From: Mesorhizobium sp. B2-4-15 | GTDB taxonomy: Bacteria; Pseudomonadota; Alphaproteobacteria; Rhizobiales; Rhizobiaceae | DNA: 64,000 bases | Direction: 5' to 3' | Assembly: GCF_006658505.1 (NCBI RefSeq) | Contig: NZ_VFUZ01000024.1 | Coordinates: forward strand, 1-64,000 | In this document: positions 1 through 8,847 of the stretch, in pieces | Numbering within the stretch: position 1 is the first letter of the stretch | Layout: each line of letters starts with the position of its first letter | Program-made: the position numbers and the translations under genes | Notes under the pieces: model-generated | What the model was told of the DNA's origin: nothing | Database searches by the model: none | The model's input: only the letters and a program-made list of their open reading frames with translations

Positions 1-411
1 GGCCAGCGGGGTATCGTCGGCCGACAGGCCGTTGCCGGTGATGTCGGTGTATTTGTGGCCCGAGATCGAGAACAGCTTGAAGTTGTCGAAGTCGAGCCCG
101 GTCTGGTTGGTGCCAGAAGTGCCGGTAATGCCGTAGCCGGCAGCACCGACCGTCTGCACATAGCCGTTCGGCAGGACTTCATAGACCTTCTTGCCGGCAT
201 AGCTGGCGTCAAGCCCGCCGAATGACCAGCTGCCGTCGGCGGCGGTCACGGTCTGGTTGGCCGCGCCGTCGTCGTTGGCCCCGTTGCCGTTCTTGTCGAT
301 GAAGATCGTCACGTTGGCCAGCGGGGTATCGTCGGCCGACAGGCCGTTGCCGGTGATGTCGGTGTATTTGTGGCCCGAGATCGAGAACAGCTTGAAGTTC
401 CCGAAGTCGTT
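1..411 (-). repeat. Tandem 315-bp coding repeat (105 codons)
   Basis: Bases 1-84 are identical to bases 316-399. Two changed bases follow, then identity resumes to about 94/409. The period is therefore 315 bp, an exact multiple of three, inside the SdrD-B-like repeat gene. Near-perfect nucleotide identity means recent duplication or ongoing gene conversion. The array continues beyond the left edge, so copy number is unknown. Confidence 0.9.
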
Positions 412-1842
412 GTTGTGGCTGGACTGCCCCGCTGCCAAAGTGACGGTGTACTCGCCCTCTGGGGTGTTCGGCGCATCCTGCGTCCATCCCGCTTGCGGCA
501 CCTCGCGGATCGTGTAGGTGCCGGGCGTGACGGTGAATTTATAATACCCGTTCGCGTCGGTGACCGCAAACGGCTCGCCCGCATCCAGGTGGTTGTTGTT
601 GTTGGCATCGAGATAGATCGTCCAGCCGCTGAGAGCCGGCTCCCCGGCCTCCCAAATATGGTCGGTGTTCAGGTCGTTGAACTTGTGGCCATCGATCACC
701 TGGCCGATCTGGCGGTTCCATTCCTCGAAACCGGAATTAGCCGCCCAAGTGCTCGGCTCCGATTCGTTTGGCCCTTGATAGCCGCCGGCTTGATAGCCGA
801 ACGCAGAATAGAGATAGATATAAGGCTGGCTCGCATTGAAATCGGCGACCGGAACCAGCAGCGACATGTCGGTGGTGTTGCCGCTACCCGGCTGGAGCTG
901 GCCGTTCAACCCAACAAACGTATCGCCGCCGCTATCCATATTGTAGATCAGCGAAGCGTTGTCGGCCCCCGGGAAGCCGCCCGTACCCTGTTCCGGGGTC
1001 GCTCCGGGATCGTAATCATGCAAATCAGCGGTAGGTGCCTGCCAGATCTGAAGTGTATCCAATGAAAGGTTCTGAGCGACGCCTTTGTTGGCCTGATTGA
1101 TGTCAAGATCAAACCGATAGTAGCCGACACCATCTACGAATTGAATCGGAATGTCGGAAATATTCAGTGAATGAATGAAGTTGGTGCCGCCCTTTCCGGC
1201 ATTATCCAGGACGAAATCGTTAAAATCCGTATTATATCCCTGCTCCGTAGTGCCGTTTCCATGAGCCTGGACTTGGGAGAAAGGAGCAAGCAGACCCGTT
1301 CCGGCACCGATGACGAGGTTCGAGGACGAAAAGAGTGCACCGTTAATCGTTACGGTGTTTTCAAAGGTCAGATCGTTGGGTGGCGGGTTAGGCGGCAGCG
1401 CATCGGTAAAGTTCGCCGTTGCCGAGGCGCCGGAGGCAGCGTCGGTCGCGGTCAGCACGAAGGCCTGGTTCGCCGCGTCGGCATTGACATACCATGAGGT
1501 CTTGACCGAGCCGTTGACGATCCCATCCAGGTCGCCGACGCCACCGTCGGTGACGGTCCAGGGCGTACCGGTTCCGGTGAGATCATAGGCGAGCACATCA
1601 TCCGCGGTGCCGAGGATCCCATCAGCGCCTGCGGCGATGTGGGCGACCTGGAACGTGAACGTGCCGCCGTCCGCGATATCGGTGGTCGTGATCCCCACCG
1701 TCTCGCCGGGCACGTAGTCCGCATCCGCATGATCGAGCGAGACTGCAAGTGGCGGAACGGGATCGGTGCTTCCCGTCGTGGTGGGATCTGATGTCGCAAG
1801 CAGATCAGTCGTCAGATTGTCCGTAATATCGCTAGAGGCCAT
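1..1842 (-). CDS. Large SdrD-B-like repeat protein, probable type I secretion substrate (C-terminus outside window)
   Basis: An uninterrupted reading frame of 614 codons runs from an ATG at 1842 to the left edge. An AAGGGG ribosome binding site lies just upstream of the start. There is no N-terminal signal peptide, which suits type I secretion, where the signal is C-terminal (not visible here). The first ~380 residues are acidic, Asn/Gly/Thr-rich and of unknown fold. From about residue 382 come prealbumin-like SdrD-B-type modules: one divergent copy with DANGYYKF and GTYTIREVPQAGW, then near-identical 105-residue modules starting with FKLFSISGHKYTDITGN at about residues 479 and 584. Gene order (exporter, adaptor, then this gene on one strand) makes it the likely cargo. 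It probably acts at the cell surface, for example as an adhesin or matrix protein. The repeats are directly visible; the function is inferred. Confidence 0.75.
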   Translation of the reverse strand, partial: MASSDITDNLTTDLLATSDPTTTGSTDPVPPLAVSLDHADADYVPGETVGITTTDIADGGTFTFQVAHIAAGADGILGTADDVLAYDLTGTGTPWTVTDGGVGDLDGIVNGSVKTSWYVNADAANQAFVLTATDAASGASATANFTDALPPNPPPNDLTFENTVTINGALFSSSNLVIGAGTGLLAPFSQVQAHGNGTTEQGYNTDFNDFVLDNAGKGGTNFIHSLNISDIPIQFVDGVGYYRFDLDINQANKGVAQNLSLDTLQIWQAPTADLHDYDPGATPEQGTGGFPGADNASLIYNMDSGGDTFVGLNGQLQPGSGNTTDMSLLVPVADFNASQPYIYLYSAFGYQAGGYQGPNESEPSTWAANSGFEEWNRQIGQVIDGHKFNDLNTDHIWEAGEPALSGWTIYLDANNNNHLDAGEPFAVTDANGYYKFTVTPGTYTIREVPQAGWTQDAPNTPEGEYTVTLAAGQSSHNNDFGNFKLFSISGHKYTDITGNGLSADDTPLANVTIFIDKNGNGANDDGAANQTVTAADGSWSFGGLDASYAGKKVYEVLPNGYVQTVGAAGYGITGTSGTNQTGLDFDNFKLFSISGHKYTDITGNGLSADDTPLA

Positions 1843-1913
1843 GATTTTTCCCCTTAACTTTGAATGCGGCACCGTCGGGTGCGGTTACTTATCGTCGTTT
1901 CTATTTTCATTTC

Positions 1914-1932
1914 CCGCCTGAGGCGGGTTTTT
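1914..1932 (+). terminator. Short GC hairpin with T-run, between hlyD-like gene and repeat-protein gene
   Basis: CCCGCC, loop TGA, GGCGGG is followed on the plus strand by TTTTTT. It looks like an intrinsic terminator but reads on the strand opposite to both flanking genes. On the minus strand the A-run precedes the hairpin, so it should not stop the secretion operon transcript; it could limit antisense transcription or act as an mRNA processing site. The palindrome is certain; the role is not. Confidence 0.35.
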
Positions 1933-3233
1933 TACTGTCTGAAGGCTCTGGTGATCTGGTCCTGCAACGGCTTCACGAGGTAGGACATCACCGAACGGTC
2001 CTCGGTCTTGATGAAGGATTCCACCGGCATGCCGGGCACCAGCTTGACCTCGCCGAGGCGCGCAACCTGGGCGGCGGTCGTCCTGATGCGCACGGTGTAG
2101 TAGCTGACACCGGTGCGCTGATCGGTTGCGATGTCGGGCGAGGTCCGCTCGACCACGCCGTCGATCTGCGGCGTCGTGCGGGTGCTGAATGCGGAAAAGC
2201 GCAGCGAGGCCGACTGGCCGACCCATAACTTGTCGATGTCGCTGGGCGCGATCCTGGCTTCCACGGCAAGGCTGTCATTGTCCGGCACGACCTGCATGAT
2301 CGTCTGGCCGGCCTGAATCACGCCGCCGATCGTATAGGCGAGCGACTGTTGTACGACGCCGTTCTGCGGCGCGCGAACGTCGACCCGCTTCAACTGGTCC
2401 TCGGCGGCGACCTTGCGCTCCAAGAGCTCGCCCATCTTGCCGTCGATGTCGCGCAGGTCGCTGTTCACTTCGGTGCTGAGGTCAAGGTCGATCTGGATGA
2501 TCTGCAGCTTGATCTCCGCGATCTTTCCTTGAGCCTGCGCCTGCGCGGCAACGAGCTGGCCGCGTTCGCCATCGAGGCGCGTGGCTTCGCGCTCGGCCGA
2601 GGTCAGGCGATCGATGGAAATGAGCTTCTTGGCCCAAAGCGCGCGCACCGAAGCGAGCTCCTTTTGCTCCAGCTCGATCTCCTTGCTCTTGGCATCCGCC
2701 TGTGCGACGTCGCCGGCGATCTCCTTCTCGAGTTGGGCGATGCGTTCCCCGAGCTGGCTTTTCTGACCGGCGCGGGACATGCGTCGGGTCTCGAAATGCT
2801 GCTTCTCGCCAGCCACCGCCTCGGCGACGTCGGGATCAGCGACGCGATCCAGAAGATCATTCGGGAAGATGATGGCGTCGCTGCCGCGGCGCTCCGAATC
2901 GAGACGGGCCTTACGCGCCGTGAGCTGGTCGAGCGCCTTGCTCACCACCGCGAGATTGGCGGCCGGCATGGTGCGGTCGAGGCGAAGCAAAAGGTCGCCG
3001 GCCTTGACGCGGTCGCCGTCGCGGGCATCGATCTCGGCAATGATGCCACCGGTCGCATGCTGAACGTTCTTGACGTGAGAATCGACGACGAGCGTGCCGG
3101 GGGCGATGACCGCGCCGGCAATCTCGGTGACCGAGGCCCAGCCGCCGACGCCTCCGCCGAGCAGCAGCACGGCTCCGAGCCCAAGCCTCGTGTAGAAGCG
3201 GATCGACGCATGCGAGGCGCCCGACGGAGTCAT
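1932..3233 (-). CDS. HlyD-family type I secretion periplasmic adaptor
   Basis: This 433-residue membrane fusion protein bridges an inner-membrane ABC exporter to an outer-membrane TolC-like channel. One N-terminal membrane segment lies at about residues 17-35 (GAVLLLGGGVGGWASV). It is followed by the first lipoyl half (GGIIAEIDARDGDRVKAGD), a long Glu/Lys/Arg-rich coiled coil at about residues 95-290, the second lipoyl half (VRAPQNGVVQQSL) and a beta-barrel C-terminus. Length and order match PrtE/HlyD adaptors. The start ATG sits one base after the stop of the exporter gene, with a GGGAGGG site, so the two are translationally linked. No TolC gene is seen in the window. Confidence 0.9.
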   Translation of the reverse strand: MTPSGASHASIRFYTRLGLGAVLLLGGGVGGWASVTEIAGAVIAPGTLVVDSHVKNVQHATGGIIAEIDARDGDRVKAGDLLLRLDRTMPAANLAVVSKALDQLTARKARLDSERRGSDAIIFPNDLLDRVADPDVAEAVAGEKQHFETRRMSRAGQKSQLGERIAQLEKEIAGDVAQADAKSKEIELEQKELASVRALWAKKLISIDRLTSAEREATRLDGERGQLVAAQAQAQGKIAEIKLQIIQIDLDLSTEVNSDLRDIDGKMGELLERKVAAEDQLKRVDVRAPQNGVVQQSLAYTIGGVIQAGQTIMQVVPDNDSLAVEARIAPSDIDKLWVGQSASLRFSAFSTRTTPQIDGVVERTSPDIATDQRTGVSYYTVRIRTTAAQVARLGEVKLVPGMPVESFIKTEDRSVMSYLVKPLQDQITRAFRQ

Positions 3234-3234
3234 G

Positions 3235-5274
3235 TCAGTTCCCTCCCTCAGTTCCGTTAGCGACAGCCGGGGCGCCGGATTCCGCGGCCACCCTCAGCGT
3301 TGGACCGGCGGCCGGTACGGGCCGCAGCGTCGGGAACATCTTGGCGAAGACCTCGTCCTTCGGTCCGAAGTCGTGGATGCGCCCCTGATTCATCGCCAGG
3401 ACAAAATCGACCGCCGTCAGCACGTTCGGACGATGGGCGACGATGACAACCACGCCGCCGCGTTCGCGAACGCCAAGCATGGCCCGGATCAATGCCTGCT
3501 CGCCATCCATGTCGAGGTTGGAATTCGGCTCGTCGAGCACCACGAGGAACGGATCGCGATAGAGCGCGCGGGCGAGCGCAATACGCTGGCGCTGTCCGGC
3601 CGAAAGCGCCTCGCCATGCTCGCCGATCTCAGTCTCGTAGCCCTGACGGAACCCCACGATCAGTTCGTGCGCGCCCGCGGCCTTGGCCGCGGCGATGATT
3701 GCATCCGCATCGGCGTCCGGCTCGAAGCGGGCGATATTTTCGGCCACGGTGCCGGCGAACAGTTCCACATCCTGCGGCAGGTAGCCGATATGGCGGCCAC
3801 GCTCTTGTGACGACCACTGGTCGAGATCGGCGCCGTCCAGCTTGACGCGACCGCTTACGGGCTGCCAGGCCCCGACGAGAGCCCTGACTAAGGTCGACTT
3901 TCCCGAGCCGCTTGGGCCGATGATACCCAGCCCGTGGCCCGCCTCCATGGCGAAGCTGGCATCCTGCACCAGCAGCCGCTGGGTTCCCGGGGCCACGATG
4001 GCGGCGCCGTGCATCATGACATTGGCGTTTGGCGCCGGCAGCAGCATCGCTTCGGCTTCGGCGGGCATAGCCGCAAGCACCCGGCTCAGCCGGTGCCAGC
4101 CCTGGCGCGCGCCGACGAACCCCTTCCAATTGGCGATCGCGAGATCGACCGGCGCCAGTGCGCGGCCGCTGATGATGGAAGCGGCGATGATGACGCCCGC
4201 CGTCGCCTGCTCCTCGATAACCAGCCATGCGCCAACGCCGAGCATGGATGACTGCAGCAGCATGCGCAGTACTTTCGAGACCGCGCCGAAACTGCCGGCA
4301 ACGTCGCTCACCTTGCGCTGGTCGGCAATGTATTCGAGGTTGGCATCTTCCCAACGTGCGGCAAGCCCGCCAGCCATGCCCATGGCGGCGACGACTTCCG
4401 CATTGCGGCTGCCGGCCGTAATCAGCCCGCTACGCCGGTTCCCGCTCAAGGTTGCGGAAGACACCGGTTTTCGCGTCAACCGCTCTGCGAGCAGGGTCAG
4501 CAAGACCAGAACGATCGCCCCAAACAGCGCCGTCACGCCAAGCACCCAGTGGAACATTAAGATGATGATCAGATAGATCGGCATCCATGGAAGGTCGAAC
4601 AGCGCCGTTGGACCCATGCCGGACAAGAAGCCGCGCACGCTATCGAGATCCCGCATCGGCTGCAGGCTGTCACCCTCGCGCCCAGCCTTCAGCGGCAGTC
4701 TCAGCGTCGACGTATACACACGGTGACCAAGAGCCTCGTCGAGAGCGCCGCCGATCCTAACCAGAACCCGCGCGCGCACGAAATCGAGAAAGCCCTGCCC
4801 GCAGTAAAGGATGATGAGCAGTATCGAAATGCCGACGAGCGTCGGCAGGCTGCGGCTCGGCAGCACGCGGTCATAGACCTCGAGCATGTAGAGCGAGCCT
4901 GCGAGCATCAGCAAATTGAGCATGCCGCTGAACAAGCCGACCGCAAGGAAGGCCGACCGGCAGCTGGCAAGCGCCGCGGAGAGCTCCGAGCGAGCGGAGC
5001 CGGCCGGCCGCCGGCCGATCGGTCTCGCCGACGGCTTGCCACGTGCCACGGTCGGATGATGTGCGTCGCCGATGGCATTTCGTACGGCGTCGCCGCGAGC
5101 GCGGAATATGGCCAGGCAACCGAAACTCGCTATCGCCACCGCGCCGAGCATCGAGCCCGGCGATGTATGCCGGCCGGAACCCAGGAGAAAGAAACTGACG
5201 ACGCATGCGATGAGGATCAAGCCGAAAAGCTTGATCTTTGCCTGCTGCGATCGAAACGTTGCCTTGCCCATCAT
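3235..5274 (-). CDS. PrtD-like type I secretion ABC exporter (permease-ATPase fusion)
   Basis: This 679-residue half-transporter exports an unfolded substrate in one step using ATP. The membrane domain spans about residues 105-370. The ATPase follows, with Walker A GPSGSGKST (453-461), signature LSAGQ (557-561), Walker B LVVLDEP (577-583) and a switch histidine in IVAHRP. The membrane domain carries no obvious peptidase module, as in PrtD and unlike HlyB. The N-terminus is unusual: about 100 residues with two extra hydrophobic stretches (about 16-34 and 42-57) and an Arg/Pro-rich linker precede the canonical core. An internal start would remove them, but no better start is evident. It is first in the three-gene secretion operon. 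Confidence 0.9.
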   Translation of the reverse strand: MMGKATFRSQQAKIKLFGLILIACVVSFFLLGSGRHTSPGSMLGAVAIASFGCLAIFRARGDAVRNAIGDAHHPTVARGKPSARPIGRRPAGSARSELSAALASCRSAFLAVGLFSGMLNLLMLAGSLYMLEVYDRVLPSRSLPTLVGISILLIILYCGQGFLDFVRARVLVRIGGALDEALGHRVYTSTLRLPLKAGREGDSLQPMRDLDSVRGFLSGMGPTALFDLPWMPIYLIIILMFHWVLGVTALFGAIVLVLLTLLAERLTRKPVSSATLSGNRRSGLITAGSRNAEVVAAMGMAGGLAARWEDANLEYIADQRKVSDVAGSFGAVSKVLRMLLQSSMLGVGAWLVIEEQATAGVIIAASIISGRALAPVDLAIANWKGFVGARQGWHRLSRVLAAMPAEAEAMLLPAPNANVMMHGAAIVAPGTQRLLVQDASFAMEAGHGLGIIGPSGSGKSTLVRALVGAWQPVSGRVKLDGADLDQWSSQERGRHIGYLPQDVELFAGTVAENIARFEPDADADAIIAAAKAAGAHELIVGFRQGYETEIGEHGEALSAGQRQRIALARALYRDPFLVVLDEPNSNLDMDGEQALIRAMLGVRERGGVVVIVAHRPNVLTAVDFVLAMNQGRIHDFGPKDEVFAKMFPTLRPVPAAGPTLRVAAESGAPAVANGTEGGN

Positions 5275-5819
5275 TTGCAGACCGACGCCTTACTGAACTC
5301 CACAGTCGCAGCTTTCCTTGCACATCCCGGACACGTAAGCCGCCGGGATTGGCATGTCGGCCGCGCAAGGCGGCTAACTACCCCATGCCGAAAGGCGTGC
5401 GGCGCCCAATTTTTTGCGGGAGAAGAAGGATCAGAGCGCCACGCGAACCGCGCACAACCATTCAATCCGGCCCTGAGCGGCCAGCCGATGGCGGTACACG
5501 GACGAGCGTGGCTAAATAATAATGGCTGCGACGACTATAAAAGCCGCGCTTCGTACCTCCCGCCCCAGTAGCGCCGCAACTCATCGTAACCGATGAAAAA
5601 TATTAGCAGCACCTTATATTAACAAATCCTTAACTCTACCGGTGCCGTGCGTCAACGGGAAATTCAATGAAGACTCAGTGACAAGCCTCAAGCTTACGCC
5701 TCGTTGTCCTCGATCACATGCCCAGCGACGCTGCTTATCGGCTGCGATAACAGCCTACCCATGAGCTTGATGAACATCGACACTGCATCGTCGGTGAGCT
5801 TCTGGCCACATGGCGGCGC
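5275..5819. other. Non-coding stretch upstream of the secretion operon
   Basis: No credible gene was found in these 545 bases. The only distinctive feature is an AT-rich island at about 5515-5645, clearly below the surrounding GC level, which probably holds the promoter of the secretion operon. The remainder resembles degraded coding DNA and leads into the pseudogene mosaic. Confidence 0.5.
5585..5645 (-). promoter_or_regulatory. AT-rich candidate promoter region for the type I secretion operon
   Basis: Read on the minus strand this block contains GTTAAGGATTTGTTAATATA, giving plausible but unproven -35-like and TATAA-like elements in an otherwise GC-rich region. It lies about 320 bp upstream of the exporter start, so the leader would be long. 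The composition is plain; promoter identity is inferred. Confidence 0.3.
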
Positions 5820-6060
5820 TCATTCGGCCACCATGGAAGTGGTGTGGATGCCGGTGTCGTTGATCAGGATATCAATCCGGCCAAGTGCCCCTTCCACCTT
5901 CTTGACAGCACGCGCCGTCGGGTCGAGCGCGGAGGTCGGCTCGTGTAGGACAACGAGTTCGGCTTGGTGACCATGGCGCGTCCAATGCCGACGCCCTGCT
6001 GTTGGCGGAGGAAAGCTCGGATGGATAGGGGTCCAACATGGCAGGCGCCTTTCCGCGACC
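5820..6060 (-). pseudogene. Decayed ABC-transporter ATPase fused to short-chain dehydrogenase remnant
   Basis: Read on the minus strand in shifting frames, the DNA encodes YPSELS, then RQQQGVGIGRAMVTKP, then ELVVLHEPTSALDP. This is the signature-to-Walker-B stretch of an ABC ATPase. It runs straight into KKVEGALGRIDILINDTGIH, a typical short-chain dehydrogenase core, and stops after TTSMVAE. At least two frameshifts and the join of two unrelated families show that this is debris rather than a gene. Neither parent gene is otherwise present at this spot. Confidence 0.65.
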
Positions 6061-6306
6061 GGAGGCGCCGTCAATGCCCCCAAGTCTCATCGACTTTAGA
6101 TTCTGGAAAGGCACGATCAGCCTTTCGTTGCAGCCGCGACGAGATATTTTTCCCGAGGGAAAGCTGATCGCGATCATGCAGCCCCCCGCACAGGCGGTGG
6201 GCATGCCGGTCGCGCGCTCAGCGTGTAGAGCCATGCCGAACAGATCGTGCGGTTCGTCAGGGTCGGCCAGCGTGTCGGCGATCCTGGGGCTCAGGGCAAG
6301 CGACGT

Positions 6307-7653
6307 CTAAAGGGAAGGTCCCAGATGGATGGGACTGCCGTCGCTGAACCGGGACAGACGGAACCTGTGAAGGCTGTGTCCTGTCTCGTTGCCCTGGATC
6401 AAATCGGACAGGATACGGCCCATGCCAGGCCCTATGCCGAAGCCATGGCCACTCATCCCTGTCGCAATGGCCAGGCCGGGAACCGCGGCCGCGCGGTCGA
6501 CAACAGGCACGACGTCCGGCATCGCATCGATCATGCCGGCCCATCTGGCCTTGAGCGGCACCGCGTCGAATTGCGGGAAAAGGCTCCTGAAGCCGGCGTC
6601 GATGGCGCGAAGGGCCCTGGCCTCGGGAGCAGGATTGAGAACGCGCATCCTTTCGAACGGGCTTTCCTTGTCCGCATCCCATTTGCGTGGGGTCGACCAG
6701 GCGTCCGGATAGGCACGGGGTGCCGCCGGCCGGTAGCGCGTGCCGAACGGACTTGCCTTCAGGGCGGGCAGATATTTCGGTGCGTGGCGAAAAGCGTCCG
6801 GCCCTACATAGAGCAGATGGCTGCCTCCCGCCGCCAGCGTATACCCGCCATCCTTTCTACGCCGGAACGCGATGTGTTCGTCCGCGGCGGCGCCCGCGTA
6901 GATTTCCGGCATAGGCGCGGTCGCCACGACGGTCGTTCTGACACTGAGCTGCGGGATCGAAACTCCGTGCGCGCGCAGGAACAGCGATGTCCACGCGCCG
7001 CTGGCGACAAGCACGTTCGATGTGGCAATGCGGCCTCGTTCGGTCCAGACGCCGCTGATGCGCCCAGCGGAGATATCGAGCATGCGTGCGGCACAGTTCT
7101 CGATGATGGTGACACCCTGGCGAGCGGCCAGGCGGGCAAGCGCCGGCACAGCGACCCAGGGCTCGGCACGCATGTCCGACGGCGTGGTCATGGCGCCCTT
7201 GAAGGAGCGCGACATGGTCGGAATCAGCCTCGCGGTCTCACCCTGGTCGAGAAGACGTGTGTCGACGCCGTGAGCTTCGGCGATCTTCAGGAACTTGGCG
7301 AAACCGGCCATTTCCTTGTCGGTGCGCGCAAGGTAGGTAACGCCCGTCTGCGTCAAACCTATGTCCTCGCCGGTCTCCTCGGCCAGTTGCCGCCAGAGAC
7401 GCTGCGCTTCGATGACGATGGGCAGTTCGTCCGCATCGCGGCCCTGCTGGCGTATCCAGCCCCAGTTGCGCGAGGACTGCTCGGCGGCGATGCGCCCCTT
7501 CTCCAGCAAAGTCACCGGTATGTTGCGCCGCGCCAGGAACAAGGCCGCGGTCACGCCGATGATGCCGCCGCCGACAATCACGACATCCGACGTCTTCGGC
7601 AGCGGCGCTTGAAACTGGATTGGAGTGGCTTCAGTGAAGGGGAAGGTCGTCAA
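6307..7653 (-). CDS. FAD-dependent amino acid oxidase/dehydrogenase family (DAO) oxidoreductase
   Basis: The protein is about 448 residues, with an N-terminal Rossmann FAD motif (DVVIVGGGIIGVTAALFLAR) and a C-terminal ATGMSGHGFGIGPGMG segment that typically contacts the flavin. The family (D-amino acid or glycine oxidase, sarcosine oxidase-like) oxidises C-N bonds of amino acids or amines; the substrate cannot be named from sequence. The preferred start is a TTG at 7653, about nine bases after an AAAGGA site; an upstream in-frame ATG at 7689 gives 12 more residues without a better site. It stands alone between the pseudogene region and the catabolic locus, on the same strand but about 340 bp from the lactonase gene. 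Confidence 0.85.
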   Translation of the reverse strand: MTTFPFTEATPIQFQAPLPKTSDVVIVGGGIIGVTAALFLARRNIPVTLLEKGRIAAEQSSRNWGWIRQQGRDADELPIVIEAQRLWRQLAEETGEDIGLTQTGVTYLARTDKEMAGFAKFLKIAEAHGVDTRLLDQGETARLIPTMSRSFKGAMTTPSDMRAEPWVAVPALARLAARQGVTIIENCAARMLDISAGRISGVWTERGRIATSNVLVASGAWTSLFLRAHGVSIPQLSVRTTVVATAPMPEIYAGAAADEHIAFRRRKDGGYTLAAGGSHLLYVGPDAFRHAPKYLPALKASPFGTRYRPAAPRAYPDAWSTPRKWDADKESPFERMRVLNPAPEARALRAIDAGFRSLFPQFDAVPLKARWAGMIDAMPDVVPVVDRAAAVPGLAIATGMSGHGFGIGPGMGRILSDLIQGNETGHSLHRFRLSRFSDGSPIHLGPSL

Positions 7654-7801
7654 AGAGCATTGTCCTTTTGGTACGCCACGGCCCTGCACCGATGGCTGGT
7701 CCTGGCGGCGCGAGAGTCGCTCCCCTGGGACGTCGGCAACGCGTGAAGAGAGCGCTGGTCAGCACTACACGGCCGAACTCGGAAATCTGCGTGCCAGCAC
7801 A

Positions 7802-7972
7802 ATGAAATTGTTGGCCACCGTCGAGGCACTGCCGCGCCCGCTCTGTCGCAAGCTGGTCTTCGAGAAATATGTCGACACCATACCGATGAGCATCGAACGC
7901 ATCGAGGCGGACCTGCGGCGCAAGGTCAAAAAAAGCCGGCGAGGAAAGCACCGTTGCTTAGCCGGGCAATGA
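7802..7972 (+). CDS. Short hypothetical protein, possible gene remnant
   Basis: A 56-residue frame begins MKLLATVEALPRPLCRKLVF and is rich in charged helical sequence (IERIEADLRRKVKK). The frame stays open upstream without an obvious start, so it may be the tail of a truncated gene. I do not recognise the family. It lies between two minus-strand genes and has no clear ribosome binding site, so it may not be expressed. Confidence 0.25.
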   Translation: MKLLATVEALPRPLCRKLVFEKYVDTIPMSIERIEADLRRKVKKSRRGKHRCLAGQ

Positions 7973-7995
7973 TGGCCATGGCATGATGCCGCAAC

Positions 7996-8841
7996 TCAGC
8001 TGTTTGGCTCTCGAAGCGCCGCCAGATCAATCTCGGTGACATGCCAGCGGCCAAGATTTGCCGTGTAAAGTTTGTCGCCCTTGAAGGCGATGTTGGTGGG
8101 GTGCGCCAGCGTGGTTGCCGCCGGGTCCTCGATCAGCACTTCGAGACCTTTGTCGACGCGCCAGCGATAGATGCGGCTTGGCTCGTAGCACGAGATGAAC
8201 AGCGAGCCGTCCGGCGCGAAGGCGACGCCGTCGGGAACGTTGTGCACGCCATCGACGACGACTTTTCGCGGCCCTGCCGTGCCGTCGGCATGGATCGGCA
8301 CATGGCTGATGCAGGCTGCATCGCTTTCCACGACATAGAGGCCGCTCTCGTCCGGCGCCATGGCGATGCCGTTGGCGAACGACATGGCCTCCCGACACCA
8401 CAGACCGCCCTCGCCCGTCTCAAGGTGGTAGCGGAAGATGCCCGAGCGATGATCCTCGCCAATGCTGTCGGACACGTAGAGCCAGCCCCTTGCCTCATCG
8501 ACTATGGGATAATTCGGCACACGGATGCCGGACGACGCGAAGCGCTCCATCTGGCCTGTCGCGGCGTCCCAGCGGAAGATCGCGGCATGCCTGAGATCGC
8601 AGGCAAAGCAGTTCCCCGCGCTGTCGAAGGCGATGCCGAGCAGAAAGCCGTCCGTGCCACCCATGCGCTCGACCGAACCGCCATCGGGGGCGAGCCGCAG
8701 CAGGTCGCCGGTTTCGGTGCCGCACCAGATCGATCCGTCACGGTGGACCGCAACGCCCTCCGGGTGCGCGACGCGCGGACTGGTGAAGATGCCGTCGAAG
8801 AAGACGCGCGCGGCGGACATGTCGAGCAACGGCTTGGCCAT
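7996..8841 (-). CDS. SMP-30/gluconolactonase/LRE family protein
   Basis: This 281-residue six-bladed beta-propeller has typical SMP-30 segments: HPEGVAVHRDGSIWCGTETG near the N-terminus, ANGIAMAPDESGLYVVES, and NVPDGVAFAPDGSLFISCYE. Members hydrolyse sugar lactones or related cyclic esters using a divalent metal. Its start is six bases after the stop of the fused CoA-transferase gene, and it ends the long minus-strand operon. That setting supports a lactone-opening role in breakdown of the imported sugar-like compound; the exact lactone is unknown. Confidence 0.85.
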   Translation of the reverse strand: MAKPLLDMSAARVFFDGIFTSPRVAHPEGVAVHRDGSIWCGTETGDLLRLAPDGGSVERMGGTDGFLLGIAFDSAGNCFACDLRHAAIFRWDAATGQMERFASSGIRVPNYPIVDEARGWLYVSDSIGEDHRSGIFRYHLETGEGGLWCREAMSFANGIAMAPDESGLYVVESDAACISHVPIHADGTAGPRKVVVDGVHNVPDGVAFAPDGSLFISCYEPSRIYRWRVDKGLEVLIEDPAATTLAHPTNIAFKGDKLYTANLGRWHVTEIDLAALREPNS

Positions 8842-8847
8842 GGGTCC

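Noticed and set aside
370-1065. 231-residue plus-strand open frame over the repeat protein gene
   Set aside because: It is antisense to a continuous minus-strand frame with recognisable SdrD-B-like modules, and its own translation has no family features.
5704-5970. Plus-strand open frames in the mosaic region
   Set aside because: They are the antisense of the decayed dehydrogenase and ABC-ATPase fragments, with no recognisable protein sequence.
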